Source of the DNA: Ruminococcus sp.
GTDB taxonomy: Bacteria > Bacillota > Clostridia > Oscillospirales > Ruminococcaceae
DNA length: 64,000 nucleotides
Direction of reading: 5' to 3'
Assembly (NCBI GenBank): GCA_015066785.1
Contig: SVNT01000003.1
Span: forward strand, 124,001 to 188,000
Shown: positions 31,958-41,290 of the stretch, piece by piece
Position numbering within the stretch: position 1 is the first letter of the stretch
Layout: each line of letters begins with the position of its first letter
Notes under the pieces: generated by a model
The model's database searches: none
Seen by the model: only the letters and a program-made list of their open reading frames with translations
What the model was told of the DNA's origin: nothing
Program-made: the position numbers and the translations under genes

Positions 31958-32962
31958 ATGAATATAACGAAATGCCTTGAACAGTTATCCTCTGCCACGG
32001 GAGTGAGCGGAGAAGAAAAGAATGCCTGCGATACAGCACTTAAAATGCTGAAGAAATATGACAGTAACGCATTTGTGAAAAACGGCTCTGTCATCGGAAA
32101 AATCGGCAAGGGAAAAACAACGGTACTCCTCGATGCGCATATCGACCAGGTAGGTCTTATTGTGACATATATCACGGATGACGGTTTTATCAAAGTCTCG
32201 AATTGCGGAGGGATAGACCGCAGACTTCTTCCTGCGCAGAGGGTTAAAATCCACGGGAAGAAAACTATTGACGGAGTTATTGTTTCCACGCCTCCACATC
32301 TTGCAGATGATGACAGCAAGGCTATGAAGTGGACGGACGTTATGATTGATACAGGGTACACAGGCGACGAGCTTCGTGAAATCGTATCACTCGGTGACAG
32401 AATTACATTTGTGGGAGAGTTTGAAAAGCTCCTCGGTGACAGGGTTACAGGTGTTGCAATGGACGACCGCAGCGGCGTTGCGGCAATCCTCTATGCACTT
32501 TCGCTTATAGACGCCGAAAAGCTCGGCTGTACAGTTGCGGTGCTTTTTTCATCGCAGGAGGAAGTCGGTGAAAGAGGCGCAAAAACTGCCGCTTTCGGAA
32601 TAAATCCCGATATTGCACTTGCTGTTGATGTCAGCTTTGCATATGCTGTCGGCGAAAAGGAAGAAAAATGCGGTAAGCTCGGCGAAGGCGTCATGATAGG
32701 AATTGCACCGACTCTCGACCGTGAGCTTTATGAAGAACTCACAGCACTCGCAAAGAAAAAGAAGATACCATATCAAATAGAGGTAATGTCGGGGCAGACG
32801 GGAACAAACGCAGACCAGTTCTCCGTGAACCGTGAGGGTGCGTCGGCAGTTACGCTGTCAATACCGCTGAGGTATATGCACACTCCCGTTGAAATTGTCG
32901 ACATCAACGACATAAAGGCTACGGGAAAGCTCATTGCGGAATATGTCAGAGGGGTGAAGTAA
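31958..32962 (+). CDS. M42-family metallo-aminopeptidase (first copy)
   Basis: The 334-residue protein matches M42 glutamyl-aminopeptidase/endoglucanase-like enzymes that cut N-terminal residues with two metal ions. Key motifs are LLDAHIDQVGLIV (His ligand), GVAMDDRSGVAAI (bridging Asp), SQEEVGERGA (catalytic and ligand Glu) and AVDVSFAYA. The start at 31958 has an ACGGAG site; an ATG at 31925 lacks one. One base separates it from a second M42 gene. Confidence 0.88.
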   Translation: MNITKCLEQLSSATGVSGEEKNACDTALKMLKKYDSNAFVKNGSVIGKIGKGKTTVLLDAHIDQVGLIVTYITDDGFIKVSNCGGIDRRLLPAQRVKIHGKKTIDGVIVSTPPHLADDDSKAMKWTDVMIDTGYTGDELREIVSLGDRITFVGEFEKLLGDRVTGVAMDDRSGVAAILYALSLIDAEKLGCTVAVLFSSQEEVGERGAKTAAFGINPDIALAVDVSFAYAVGEKEEKCGKLGEGVMIGIAPTLDRELYEELTALAKKKKIPYQIEVMSGQTGTNADQFSVNREGASAVTLSIPLRYMHTPVEIVDINDIKATGKLIAEYVRGVK

Positions 32963-32963
32963 T

Positions 32964-33974
32964 ATGCTCAGGGAACTTTGTCTTTTGAACGGCACATCGG
33001 GAGATGAAAAAGCCGTAAGAGAATACATTATCAGAAAGATTGACGGTCACTGCGAATGGAGAGTGGACAGACTCGGAAACCTTATCGCAGAGAAGAAAGG
33101 TCTTAAAAAGCCGAAAAGCAGGATTATGGTTGCGGCTCATATGGACGAGGTGGGCTTTATCATCACGGCGATAAAGTCGGACGGTACGCTTTCGTTTTCT
33201 TCGGTGGGAGGGGTTGACCCTTCCGTTGCAATCGGGCGTCAGGTAACTGTCGGAAAGGCAGGAATTGTCGGCGTTATCGGTTCTCCTGCGGTGCATAATC
33301 TTACCGCTGACGAAAAGGAAACCGCACCGAAGTTCTCGGGACTTTATATCGACATAGGCGCAAAGGACAGGGCAGAGGCCGAAAAGCTGATTTCTCTCGG
33401 TGAAACTGCGTATTTCAGGAGTGAATATACAACTCTCGGCAAAAACGGAATATGCTCAAAGGCTATTGACGACAGAGCGGGTTGTCAGATTATGATTGAT
33501 ATGATAACTTCGCAGATTCCCTATGATGTGACATTTGTTTTCACCGTGCAGGAGGAAGTCGGCACAAGAGGGGCAAAGACGGCGGCGTTTTCGGTAGCAC
33601 CAGATTTCGCTGTTGTGCTTGAAACGACAACTGCGGCGGATATACCCTCGGCAGACGGAGAAAAGCGTGTCTGCGAGCTTGGTAAGGGCGCAGTAGTGTC
33701 ATATATGGACAGAGCGACGGTGTACGACAGAGAACTCTATAAGCTCGCATTCGATATTGCGGCAAAGAAGAAAATTCCCGTGCAGACAAAGACAATGGTT
33801 GCAGGCGGAAACGACAGCGGCGCAATTCATACCTCGGGCGAGGGTGTGCGTACGCTTGCGATTTCGGCACCGTGCAGATATCTTCATTCCCCCTCATGCG
33901 TTGTGGACAAGAGGGATATTACAGCCTGCGCAAAGCTGGCGGAGGCGGTAATCGCCGAACTCGGAAAGCTATGA
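32964..33974 (+). CDS. M42-family metallo-aminopeptidase (second copy)
   Basis: The 336-residue paralogue has MVAAHMDEVGFIITA, SKAIDDRAGCQIM, VQEEVGTRGAKTAAF and GGNDSGAIHTSGEGVRTLAIS motifs, the usual M42 metal and substrate set. It starts one base after the first copy's stop. Two successive paralogues suggest complementary substrate range or a hetero-oligomeric shell; M42 enzymes form dodecamers. Its stop overlaps the GNAT gene. Confidence 0.9.
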   Translation: MLRELCLLNGTSGDEKAVREYIIRKIDGHCEWRVDRLGNLIAEKKGLKKPKSRIMVAAHMDEVGFIITAIKSDGTLSFSSVGGVDPSVAIGRQVTVGKAGIVGVIGSPAVHNLTADEKETAPKFSGLYIDIGAKDRAEAEKLISLGETAYFRSEYTTLGKNGICSKAIDDRAGCQIMIDMITSQIPYDVTFVFTVQEEVGTRGAKTAAFSVAPDFAVVLETTTAADIPSADGEKRVCELGKGAVVSYMDRATVYDRELYKLAFDIAAKKKIPVQTKTMVAGGNDSGAIHTSGEGVRTLAISAPCRYLHSPSCVVDKRDITACAKLAEAVIAELGKL

Positions 33975-34672
33975 TAAAGCAGGTTGACGGCGTTGCGGAA
34001 ATCCTGCGTGACGACAGCTATTATTCACGGAAAATCCGTGCTCATCACAGGGCGTACGGCGGCAGTTATGATTTTATGCGTTTTTACGAAGTCGACGATG
34101 GTGCAGTCGGAATATTCAACTCGCACATGACAGTTTCGGTCGGTGAAAATTCCGATTACGAGGAGCTTTCACGGTTTATCGCACTCAATTCCCCGTATGA
34201 GATAGAATTGCCTCTGTCGGCGGCGGAAAAAATACCGCACGATGATTACGACGAGGTTGAAAGAACGCTTTTCCGTTTCGTTTCGGGTGAGTATGATGAC
34301 AGCGAAGAGGTGAATGAAAATCCGAAACTCGACGATGTCTTCGGGATAATCGCCGACAGCTTCAATCTTCGGGAATGCTACGATATGTGGCTGACGGATA
34401 CCTCGCACCGCATAAGGCACGGGGTGTCGCAGGTATTCCTGATGGGGAAGACGACGGCGACTATGCATTTCTGCGAAAACGGAACGGCTTTCTTCGGGCA
34501 GATTGCAACCGCACCCGAAGAGCGTGGCAAGGGCAAGGCACGGCAGTTGTTGTACAGGCTTGCCGCAAGGTACGAAAGGGCAGAGCTTTTCGCCAAAAAC
34601 GAGCGTGTCAGCTTTTACAGCGGAATAGGATTTATTCCTGTATACAAGGACAAGCTGTTGGTAAGAAAATAA
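33971..34672 (+). CDS. GNAT-family N-acetyltransferase
   Basis: The 233-residue protein has a C-terminal GNAT acetyl-CoA-binding motif (FFGQIATAPEERGKGKARQLL, then SFYSGIGFIPV). The N-terminal half is an unrelated-looking domain found in some Clostridia GNATs. The start at 33971 overlaps the M42 stop by ATGA; a longer frame from 33872 lies inside the M42 gene. Substrate unknown. Confidence 0.82.
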   Translation: MIKQVDGVAEILRDDSYYSRKIRAHHRAYGGSYDFMRFYEVDDGAVGIFNSHMTVSVGENSDYEELSRFIALNSPYEIELPLSAAEKIPHDDYDEVERTLFRFVSGEYDDSEEVNENPKLDDVFGIIADSFNLRECYDMWLTDTSHRIRHGVSQVFLMGKTTATMHFCENGTAFFGQIATAPEERGKGKARQLLYRLAARYERAELFAKNERVSFYSGIGFIPVYKDKLLVRK

Positions 34673-34689
34673 AACAATAAGGAGAAATT

Positions 34690-35958
34690 ATGAGAGAGTT
34701 TTTTAATTTTGACGATAAACTGAAAAAGATTGCAGATGAGGTAAGCGTTGAAATATCGGGGAGATTTGCAAAAATCGACGATATAGCGGCGTACAACACC
34801 GAAAAGGTGCTTTCTGCATTTGCGAACAACAGGGTCAGCGAGGCCTGCTTCAAGGGAAGTACGGGCTACGGTTATGACGATATGGGCAGAGATGTCCTCG
34901 ACGCTGTTTACGCCGACATCTTCGGTGCGGAGGACGCCCTTGTACGTCACAATTTCGTATCGGGAACACACGCACTTTCGGTTGCACTTTTCGGTATTCT
35001 CCGTACGGGAGACACACTCCTCTGCATTACCGGAAATCCCTATGATACGCTTGAGGAGGTTATCGGAATCCGTGGCGACAAGGGCAACGGTTCGCTTGCC
35101 GATTTCGGTGTGAAGTACGACAAGGTTGACCTTCTTGACAACGGCGATTTTGATTTCGAAGGAATAAAAGCCAGAGCGGCGGGAGTAAAGGCAATTTACA
35201 TACAGCGCTCAAGGGGATATTCTCTCCGCCCTGCGATAACAATCGAAAAAATGCGTGAGGTTATTGCGCTTTGCCGTGAAATCAATCCCGACGCTGTAAT
35301 TATGGTTGACAACTGCTACGGCGAATTTGTGGAAAAGCTCGAGCCTACGGAAGTCGGCGCAGACCTCTGTATCGGCTCACTGATAAAGAATGCAGGCGGC
35401 GGAATTGCCGAAACGGGCGGATATATCGTCGGAAAAAAACACGCTGTCGAGCTCTGTGCGTACAGACTTACCTGCGTCGGAATGGGCAAGGAGGTCGGCT
35501 GTACCCTCAATCAGTCGAGAGGAATGTTCATGGGGATTTTCATGGCGCCCGAGGTTGTGGCGTCAGCAGTAAAGACAGCAACATTTGCGGCGGCACTTTT
35601 TGAACGCCTCGGTTTTGAATGTCTGCCTAAGCCCGAAGAAACAAGAAGCGACATCATCACGGTGCTGAAGCTCGGCAACGAGGAAAACCTCACGGCATTC
35701 TGCGAGGGAATACAGAAGGGGGCGCCCGTGGATTCATTCGTTACCCCTGTTGCGTGGAATATGCCCGGTTATGACAGTCAGGTTATCATGGCTGCGGGAG
35801 CGTTTACGGGAGGGGCGTCGATAGAAATTTCCGCAGATGCACCTATAAGAGAGCCTTATGCCGCATGGATGCAGGGCGGTCTTACATATCCAAGCGGCAA
35901 AACGGGAGTAATGCTTGCGGCACAGCAGATGATTTCAAAGGGGCTTATCAAAATATAA
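34690..35958 (+). CDS. PLP-dependent methionine gamma-lyase-like (aluminum resistance) protein
   Basis: The 422-residue protein belongs to the group annotated as methionine gamma-lyase family or aluminum resistance protein (YnbB-like), a Cys/Met-metabolism PLP enzyme. Visible are the STGYGYDDMGRD and FVSGTHALSVALFG stretches, VMVDNCYGEF and the lysine-bearing GSLIKNAGGG. It may degrade sulfur amino acids. The start has an AAGGAG site. It could be in the same transcript as the M42-GNAT genes. Confidence 0.85.
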   Translation: MREFFNFDDKLKKIADEVSVEISGRFAKIDDIAAYNTEKVLSAFANNRVSEACFKGSTGYGYDDMGRDVLDAVYADIFGAEDALVRHNFVSGTHALSVALFGILRTGDTLLCITGNPYDTLEEVIGIRGDKGNGSLADFGVKYDKVDLLDNGDFDFEGIKARAAGVKAIYIQRSRGYSLRPAITIEKMREVIALCREINPDAVIMVDNCYGEFVEKLEPTEVGADLCIGSLIKNAGGGIAETGGYIVGKKHAVELCAYRLTCVGMGKEVGCTLNQSRGMFMGIFMAPEVVASAVKTATFAAALFERLGFECLPKPEETRSDIITVLKLGNEENLTAFCEGIQKGAPVDSFVTPVAWNMPGYDSQVIMAAGAFTGGASIEISADAPIREPYAAWMQGGLTYPSGKTGVMLAAQQMISKGLIKI

Positions 35959-35968
35959 CTCCCCCTTC

Positions 35969-35997
35969 TTGACTTATATGTCGAAAAATGTTAGAAT
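35969..35997 (+). promoter_or_regulatory. Promoter of the 36,051 gene
   Basis: TTGACT (35969-35974) and TAGAAT (35992-35997) are 17 bases apart. Confidence 0.65.
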
Positions 35998-36050
35998 TGC
36001 AGTGGTGGAGCGGTTATGCTCCGCAATTATCTTTCTGAGGAGGAGCAGAA

Positions 36051-36770
36051 ATGGAAATACACGACATTGAAAATGCACAGAAGGTTGTTGAGGAAAAAGC
36101 AACTGCTGCCGAAAAGAGCAGGAAGAAGGCACGCTCCAAGACAATCGGGACAATTATTATCAGTGTTGCGATAGTTCTTCTTGCGGTTATACTTGCTTTT
36201 CTGATTAACGGAATTATCAAGGGAAATCAGGGAAAGAAAATTTCCGAAGATCTTAAAAACGACCTCGGAAAGAGTATTGCTATGGCAGAGAAAAATACGG
36301 GGATAACATTCGAAACAACGTCGGAATATTCCGTGCTTGAGGATATTGTAGATTACAATTACATCTACGAGGCAGATACAACCGTAAAGGTTTGCGGAAT
36401 TAAATTGCCGCAGTGGGTTGTATTCGTGAAGATTGACAGCAACGACAAGATTTCCGAGGTTGTATATTACGACTTCCGTGTTCTGAGCAAGAACTGGAAG
36501 GGCGAAAAGGTAAAGTCGTTTATCAATACAAACGAAGTTACATACAATATGCCTAAAAAAGAGGCAGAAAGAATAATCACAGTTGACCCGCTTGCAGTGA
36601 CATATTCAAACGATGACACAAGCACATATCTCTATAAGTACTACTACATAGACGAGACGGACAACACCACAGAACGTGCATACTACATATCGGTGACTTA
36701 CAATATGGACGACATCATCAGAGGCGTCAGCAGTAAGGAAAGCGATTACGTATCGTTCATCTTCAAATAA
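36051..36770 (+). CDS. Unknown membrane-anchored protein
   Basis: This 239-residue protein has a Lys/Glu-rich N-terminal cytoplasmic stretch (HDIENAQKVVEEKATAAEK), one membrane helix (about 32-53, IIISVAIVLLAVILAFLI) and an extracytoplasmic domain of about 180 residues. I do not recognise the family. It has an AGGAGG ribosome site and its own promoter and terminator, so it is a monocistronic unit. Confidence 0.65.
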   Translation: MEIHDIENAQKVVEEKATAAEKSRKKARSKTIGTIIISVAIVLLAVILAFLINGIIKGNQGKKISEDLKNDLGKSIAMAEKNTGITFETTSEYSVLEDIVDYNYIYEADTTVKVCGIKLPQWVVFVKIDSNDKISEVVYYDFRVLSKNWKGEKVKSFINTNEVTYNMPKKEAERIITVDPLAVTYSNDDTSTYLYKYYYIDETDNTTERAYYISVTYNMDDIIRGVSSKESDYVSFIFK

Positions 36771-36776
36771 AAGCGA

Positions 36777-36816
36777 AAAGCTGTCAGAAGGCACTACGCC
36801 TTCCGACAGCTTTTTT
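36777..36816 (+). terminator. Terminator after the 36,051 gene
   Basis: AAAAGCTGTCAGAAGGC (36777-36793) pairs with GCCTTCCGACAGCTTTT (36798-36814, one mismatch), followed by T residues. It also faces the convergent DUF2752 gene. Confidence 0.85.
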
Positions 36817-37189
36817 ATATGTAATTTCTCACAACGAGGTAAATCGCCAGCGCAATTATCAGCACTACCCAGAAGATGATTTTCCGTGGGAAGATTTTTA
36901 TTTTTTTCCCGAGGAATGAATTTGCCGCAAACTCTACATACCACAGCAGTGCCGACGCACACAGCAACGGTATTGTCGGGTTGAATTTTATTGCGGAGAT
37001 TATGTCGCCGTTCAGGATTGAAAGAACGCTCCTAGTGTTGCCGCAGGCTATGCATTGCTTTCCCGTGAGGAGATAATATCCGCAGTGGGCGGGGAGAAGT
37101 CCGACGAAAAAATCGGAATATGTTTTCAGTATCACAAATCCGATTATCGCAACGACTGGCAGGATTACGGCGATTATTCTTCTTCGCAT
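36815..37189 (-). CDS. DUF2752 membrane protein
   Basis: The 124-residue protein has three or four membrane helices and the DUF2752 signature LTGKQCIACGNTRSVLSILNGDIISA with NPTIPL (CxxCG..R..., NP). Its function is unknown; the family occurs widely in Bacteroidota and Clostridia. It overlaps the upstream gene by 16 bases and has a GAGGAC ribosome site. Confidence 0.85.
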   Translation of the reverse strand: MRRRIIAVILPVVAIIGFVILKTYSDFFVGLLPAHCGYYLLTGKQCIACGNTRSVLSILNGDIISAIKFNPTIPLLCASALLWYVEFAANSFLGKKIKIFPRKIIFWVVLIIALAIYLVVRNYI

Positions 37190-37659
37190 TGACCGTCCTC
37201 CGTTATTTCGATGTGTACGCTTTCGGGTTCTTCCGAAGTTTCTGCGGAATTTTCGTTGTCGTCATCGTCGAGTATACTTTCATATTCTTCGTCGTTCTTG
37301 GCGAGCGCACGCATCTGTATAGCCTCACCGTAAAGCTCGGGCATATTCTCACGTAGGAACTCCTCGTCCTTACGCGGCACCTTTGCCCCCGACATTATGC
37401 GCATTGCGATAGTCAAGCATTTCGAGGTTGTTTCAGCAACCTCTTTCTGAGCCTCGGCGCTTTCCTTTGAGCTTTCAAGCTGTTTGTCGAGCATATATTT
37501 TTCGTGCTCTTCCTTTGTCATTGTGACAACTTCCATACGGTCGAAACGGCGGTTTTCGTTTTCGATTTTATAGAGGCTTGCGTTCGAGGTGACAGCCGCC
37601 TCTTTCCAGATTGCCTTGTCGTTTATCTTGAAATTGCGGTAAGAATTTGAAATAAGCAT
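37174..37659 (-). CDS. Unknown acidic soluble protein
   Basis: This 161-residue protein has an AGGAGG site five bases before its ATG. It has a small beta-rich N-terminal part, a long central helical stretch (KEEHEKYMLDKQLESSKESAEAQKEVAETTSK) and a strongly acidic C-terminus (DDDDNENSAETSEEPES). No domain is recognised. It is cotranscribed with DUF2752. Confidence 0.55.
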   Translation of the reverse strand: MLISNSYRNFKINDKAIWKEAAVTSNASLYKIENENRRFDRMEVVTMTKEEHEKYMLDKQLESSKESAEAQKEVAETTSKCLTIAMRIMSGAKVPRKDEEFLRENMPELYGEAIQMRALAKNDEEYESILDDDDNENSAETSEEPESVHIEITEDGQCEEE

Positions 37660-37738
37660 AATATTCCTCCTGTTCTGTAAAGATAATATCCCTTATTCAT
37701 ATTATCGGCAGAAAATCTGCGGAGTTTAGCTGTAAAAC

Positions 37739-37772
37739 AAAAAGGGTACCGAATTTTTACTCGGGACCCTTT
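37739..37772 (-). terminator. Terminator of the 37,777-39,937 operon
   Basis: AAAAAGGGTACCGA pairs with TCGGGACCCTTT around ATTTTTAC, just after the stop at 37777 in the minus direction. Confidence 0.75.
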
Positions 37773-37776
37773 GTTA

Positions 37777-38904
37777 TCACATAATTATAAGCATTGCAAC
37801 CGTGAGAATAATCAGGAATGCAAAATTGAACGCCGAGAACATCAGCAGATAACGCTTTGTATCTTCCTTGTACCTGCTTGTATACTCCCTGAAGGTAATA
37901 AGGCTTGCGAGTGAGGAAATCAACGTTCCGACGCCGCCTATGTTTACGCCGACAAGAAGTTCGGGGTAGTTTTCGGTGAACTGCGACAGCAGTATCGCCG
38001 AGGGAACATTACTTATCACCTGACAGGAAAGCGCTGAAATCAGCAGGGTGTTTTTCTCCAGAATTACGGAGAAAATATCACGGATTACATCTATGCGTGA
38101 CATATTTCCCGCAAAAATGAAGAATGCCGCAAAGGTGAAAAGCAACGGGTAGTCAACTTTTTTGAGTGCGTCCTTGTCGACAATGAAAATCGACGGAATG
38201 ATTGCTAAAAGTCCGATGTAAAAATCGAGTACACGGAAGACAACAAGTATCGTCAGCGAAAACATAATCAGATAGAATGTTGTCACGAGCTTCGGCAGAG
38301 GTTTTTCTTCACGCTCGCTTATGGTCATTTCCTCTTTCGGAACAAAAAGACAGCAGAGGGTTATCAGCGCTATCGAAATCGCAAAGGGGATAACCATAAT
38401 CTGCATGAACTCCGCTGTGGGTATGTTGAACTTCGTGTAAAGGAAAAGGTTCTGCGGATTGCCGAACGGCGTCAACATTCCGCCGAGATTTGCGGCAATG
38501 TTCTGCATAATGAATGTGAATGCCATATACTTTTCCTTTTTTGTTGAGGAAAGGACGTAGTATCCGAGCGGCAGGAATGTCAGCAGAGCCATATCGTTTG
38601 CAATAAGCATCGAGCCGATAAAGGTTATGTACACAAGCGCAAGAATTGCAAAGCGTGTGTTTCTGGCTGTCTTTACTATTTTCTGCGCAATGATTGTGAA
38701 AAATCGGATGTTCTTCAGCGCACATACCACAGCAAGCGTACAGAGCAGGCAGGTGAGCGTTTTGAAATCGAAATACCCGATATATTCCTTGTCGGGCGGA
38801 ACGATAAACGCTGTTATTGCCGCAAGAACAGCGGCTATTGTCAGTACGGGATTTTTGTTCACGAAGGATGTAATTCCCGTGAGTAATTTCTTTGCAGTTG
38901 TCAT
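37777..38904 (-). CDS. ArsB/NhaD/SLC13-type membrane transporter
   Basis: The 375-residue membrane protein has about ten helices and resembles the ion transporter superfamily (CitMHS/ArsB/NhaD). Its FGNPQNLFLYTKFNIP loop is typical of the ArsB/SLC13-like group (GNPQN motif). It may export an anion or act as Na+/H+ antiporter. The start at 38904 overlaps the azlD stop by ATGA; a longer frame starts at 38940 within azlD. It forms one operon with azlC and azlD, which suggests a related efflux role. Confidence 0.78.
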   Translation of the reverse strand: MTTAKKLLTGITSFVNKNPVLTIAAVLAAITAFIVPPDKEYIGYFDFKTLTCLLCTLAVVCALKNIRFFTIIAQKIVKTARNTRFAILALVYITFIGSMLIANDMALLTFLPLGYYVLSSTKKEKYMAFTFIMQNIAANLGGMLTPFGNPQNLFLYTKFNIPTAEFMQIMVIPFAISIALITLCCLFVPKEEMTISEREEKPLPKLVTTFYLIMFSLTILVVFRVLDFYIGLLAIIPSIFIVDKDALKKVDYPLLFTFAAFFIFAGNMSRIDVIRDIFSVILEKNTLLISALSCQVISNVPSAILLSQFTENYPELLVGVNIGGVGTLISSLASLITFREYTSRYKEDTKRYLLMFSAFNFAFLIILTVAMLIIM

Positions 38905-39233
38905 ACAGCAACACCTGAATTTATAAGTATAAGTTCGCACACAAGCACTGCACCGCAGGCACTTGCGGAAACAAGGAGAAGTCCTTTTTCAAAATATGCG
39001 AGGACAGCGGCGGTTATAAGTCCCGCAATTGCCGACGCCACAAATGATGTGGATGTGAAAATCGCAGGGAATGTCATCGCACCCAGCACTGCGTAGGGGA
39101 TGTAGTGCAAAAACGAGCGGATAAATCTGTTGGTGATTTTTTTGCGGCACAGCACGAGAGGAATCATACGGATGAGATATGTCACTCCCGCCATGACTGC
39201 GAGATATGTAAAAAATACAGGCGCACTTATCAT
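38901..39233 (-). CDS. azlD: AzlD-family branched-chain amino acid exporter subunit
   Basis: This 110-residue protein has four membrane helices and the AzlD pattern (TYLIRMIPLVLC near the N-terminus, PYAVLGAMTFPAIF in the middle). With AzlC it exports branched-chain amino acids or analogues. It overlaps azlC by ATGA. Confidence 0.88.
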   Translation of the reverse strand: MISAPVFFTYLAVMAGVTYLIRMIPLVLCRKKITNRFIRSFLHYIPYAVLGAMTFPAIFTSTSFVASAIAGLITAAVLAYFEKGLLLVSASACGAVLVCELILINSGVAV

Positions 39234-39937
39234 TCCGTTTCCTCCTTTACAGGTCTGATTACCGAGAATACCGCACTTGAAATCACGGCGCAGATTATTA
39301 TTGCCATACCGCCTGAAATTCCGTCGAATACAGGAACATAGGAGATTATGCAGTTGAGTGCAACCGACAGTATCGCAACACCTGCGATTGCGGAATTTTT
39401 CTTTGCGGGCGGAATTACAATCGCTATGAACATCGCATATATGGCAATACCGAGGGCGCTTGTCACAACAGACGGAAGTATATTTCCTGCGACTGCGCCT
39501 ATAAGTGTGCCCGAAGTCCAGCCGATAAAGGGGGTGAGTATAAGCCCGTAGAGATAACGGCGTCCGACGGTGCCTTCGTTTCCGCTGGCAACGGCGAAGA
39601 TTTCATCTGTGTTGAGGAACGAGATTAAAAATCTGTCGATGAGCCGCACATTGCTGTCGAGTTTCTGCGAAAGCGAAATCGACATAAGTGCATAGCGCAG
39701 ATTGATTACAAACTGCGTCAGCGCCATTTCCGCAAGGGGAAGACCGAGGGTTATTATAGGAACGCCTGCAAGCTGTCCTGCGGAGGTGACATTTGCCATT
39801 GAAATAAGAACGGACTGCCACACCGTAAGACCACTGCTGACGGCGAATATTCCAAACGCAAAGGCAACCGAAAGGTAACCGAGGCAAATCGGAATACCGT
39901 CTTTTATGCCCTTGAAAAAGCTGTTGTTGGTTTTCAT
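39230..39937 (-). CDS. azlC: AzlC-family branched-chain amino acid exporter subunit
   Basis: The 235-residue protein has five or more helices and the AzlC signatures FFKGIKDGIPICLGYLSVAFAFG and the later NLRYALMSISLSQKL. It forms the two-subunit exporter with AzlD and starts from its own promoter. Confidence 0.9.
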   Translation of the reverse strand: MKTNNSFFKGIKDGIPICLGYLSVAFAFGIFAVSSGLTVWQSVLISMANVTSAGQLAGVPIITLGLPLAEMALTQFVINLRYALMSISLSQKLDSNVRLIDRFLISFLNTDEIFAVASGNEGTVGRRYLYGLILTPFIGWTSGTLIGAVAGNILPSVVTSALGIAIYAMFIAIVIPPAKKNSAIAGVAILSVALNCIISYVPVFDGISGGMAIIICAVISSAVFSVIRPVKEETE

Positions 39938-39988
39938 TTAATCACCGGATTTTTTTGTAAGAATTATGCGAAACAACGCACATAAATG

Positions 39989-40017
39989 ATTTTATCACTT
40001 TGCTTTTGCGTTGTCAA
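39989..40017 (-). promoter_or_regulatory. Promoter of the azlCD operon
   Basis: On the minus strand TTGACA (40017-40012) and TAAAAT (39994-39989) are 17 bases apart, just past the stop of the small ThrE subunit gene. Confidence 0.72.
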
Positions 40018-40025
40018 TAATGCAT

Positions 40026-40472
40026 TTATCTTCTCCGACGGCGGATTTCTTCGGTGAAAAGACGGAAAACCGACGATACGGAAAATACACCGAGTGCTAT
40101 TCCGCCTGCGATGGTGAGGGTATACATTATCTGCTTGATGAAAGATTCCGCATCTGCGTTGATGAATGCCAGCATCGTGCGGAATATAAGCGCCCCCGGG
40201 ACGAGAGGAATTATCCCGACAACGAGATAGACGGGAACGGGAGTTTTTGTTATGCGGGCGAGTATTTCGCAGTAAAGCGAAATTGCCGCCGCCGCAAGAA
40301 TATACTGCGGAATGTCGTTGGAAAACAGCCCTGCCGTAAAGGTATATACAGCCCAGCTAAGAATTCCGCCTATCACAGAGAGAACAAGGTGCTTGCCACG
40401 TATGTTGAAGATTATTCCGAATGCCGCAGACGAGAGGAGCATCGCAACAGCTTCGATGATAAGATGATTCAT
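40026..40472 (-). CDS. Threonine/serine exporter, small subunit (DUF3815-like)
   Basis: The 148-residue protein has four or five membrane helices and matches the ThrE C-terminal domain family; AFGIIFNIRGKHLVLSVIGGILSW and IPLVPGALIFRTM are the visible conserved stretches. In other bacteria this half is fused to the DUF1212 part. Here it is separate and overlaps the large-subunit gene by ATGA. Confidence 0.85.
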   Translation of the reverse strand: MNHLIIEAVAMLLSSAAFGIIFNIRGKHLVLSVIGGILSWAVYTFTAGLFSNDIPQYILAAAAISLYCEILARITKTPVPVYLVVGIIPLVPGALIFRTMLAFINADAESFIKQIMYTLTIAGGIALGVFSVSSVFRLFTEEIRRRRR

Positions 40473-41230
40473 ATTACTCCACCTCCGCTTATGGCAAGTG
40501 CCAGCGCCACTCCGACGGCAATTCCCGTTGCAGTCAGCAGAGCCTCTATAAATCCGTGAAGTCCGGACATATAATCTGCGGCTATGAGGTCACGCATACA
40601 GTTGGTTATTATAATTCCGGGAACGAGCGTCATCAGCGCACCGAGCATTGCCGCTTCGACGTTGGAATTAATTCCGTAATGTCCGCATGCAACGGAAATT
40701 GCGGCAGCGGATACACTGCACAGAATACAGGAGAAAAATGCGTTGATATGGTGCTTGTGTATGAGGATTTCTATAAACCGTATTACCAGTGCGGCAAATG
40801 CACCTACTGCGGCGTCGGTAAGACTTCCGCCGAAAAACAGCGCATAGCTGAAACCTATTGCCGCATAGGCGAGCGTTATCAATGCACCGTGGTATCTTTT
40901 TGCCGCAAGGATTTTTTCAAGCTCGATGTAAACCTGCCTTTTTGACGGCTTTGTTGCGCATATCTTTCTTGAGAGGGAATTGAGCATATCCACACGGCCG
41001 AGGTTTGTTTCACGGCTGTATATTCTTTCGGATTTTGTGAGAGGTCGTCCGTTGTTTTCTGTCACGGTGACGATTATGCTTTCGGGGGTTGCGAATATTT
41101 CGGGTTCCTTTGCGTCATACGCCGATAGAATACGCCCGATGCTTTCTTCGACACGATGTATATCCGCACCGCTTTCGAGCATTGCCCTGCCGATGTCTAC
41201 GGCGCAGGTGAGTAATTCGTACTGTTGCAT
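40469..41230 (-). CDS. Threonine/serine exporter, large subunit (DUF1212, ThrE)
   Basis: The 253-residue protein has a soluble N-terminal part (CAVDIGRAMLESGADIHRVEESI, typical of DUF1212) and about five membrane helices. It pairs with the overlapping small subunit to form the split ThrE-type amino-acid exporter. An AAGGAT ribosome site is upstream. Confidence 0.87.
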   Translation of the reverse strand: MQQYELLTCAVDIGRAMLESGADIHRVEESIGRILSAYDAKEPEIFATPESIIVTVTENNGRPLTKSERIYSRETNLGRVDMLNSLSRKICATKPSKRQVYIELEKILAAKRYHGALITLAYAAIGFSYALFFGGSLTDAAVGAFAALVIRFIEILIHKHHINAFFSCILCSVSAAAISVACGHYGINSNVEAAMLGALMTLVPGIIITNCMRDLIAADYMSGLHGFIEALLTATGIAVGVALALAISGGGVI

Positions 41231-41252
41231 ATATTATCCTTTCAGTGAAAAA

Positions 41253-41284
41253 ATTGTGACCCCGGTAAATTCCGAAGTCACAAT
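41253..41284 (-). terminator. Hairpin downstream of the thrE-like start and CheX-like stop
   Basis: ATTGTGAC (41253-41260) pairs with GTCACAAT (41277-41284). The location just after the CheX-like stop fits a terminator of that transcript on the minus strand, with AATTTTTTC after it. Confidence 0.7.
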
Positions 41285-41290
41285 ATGTAA

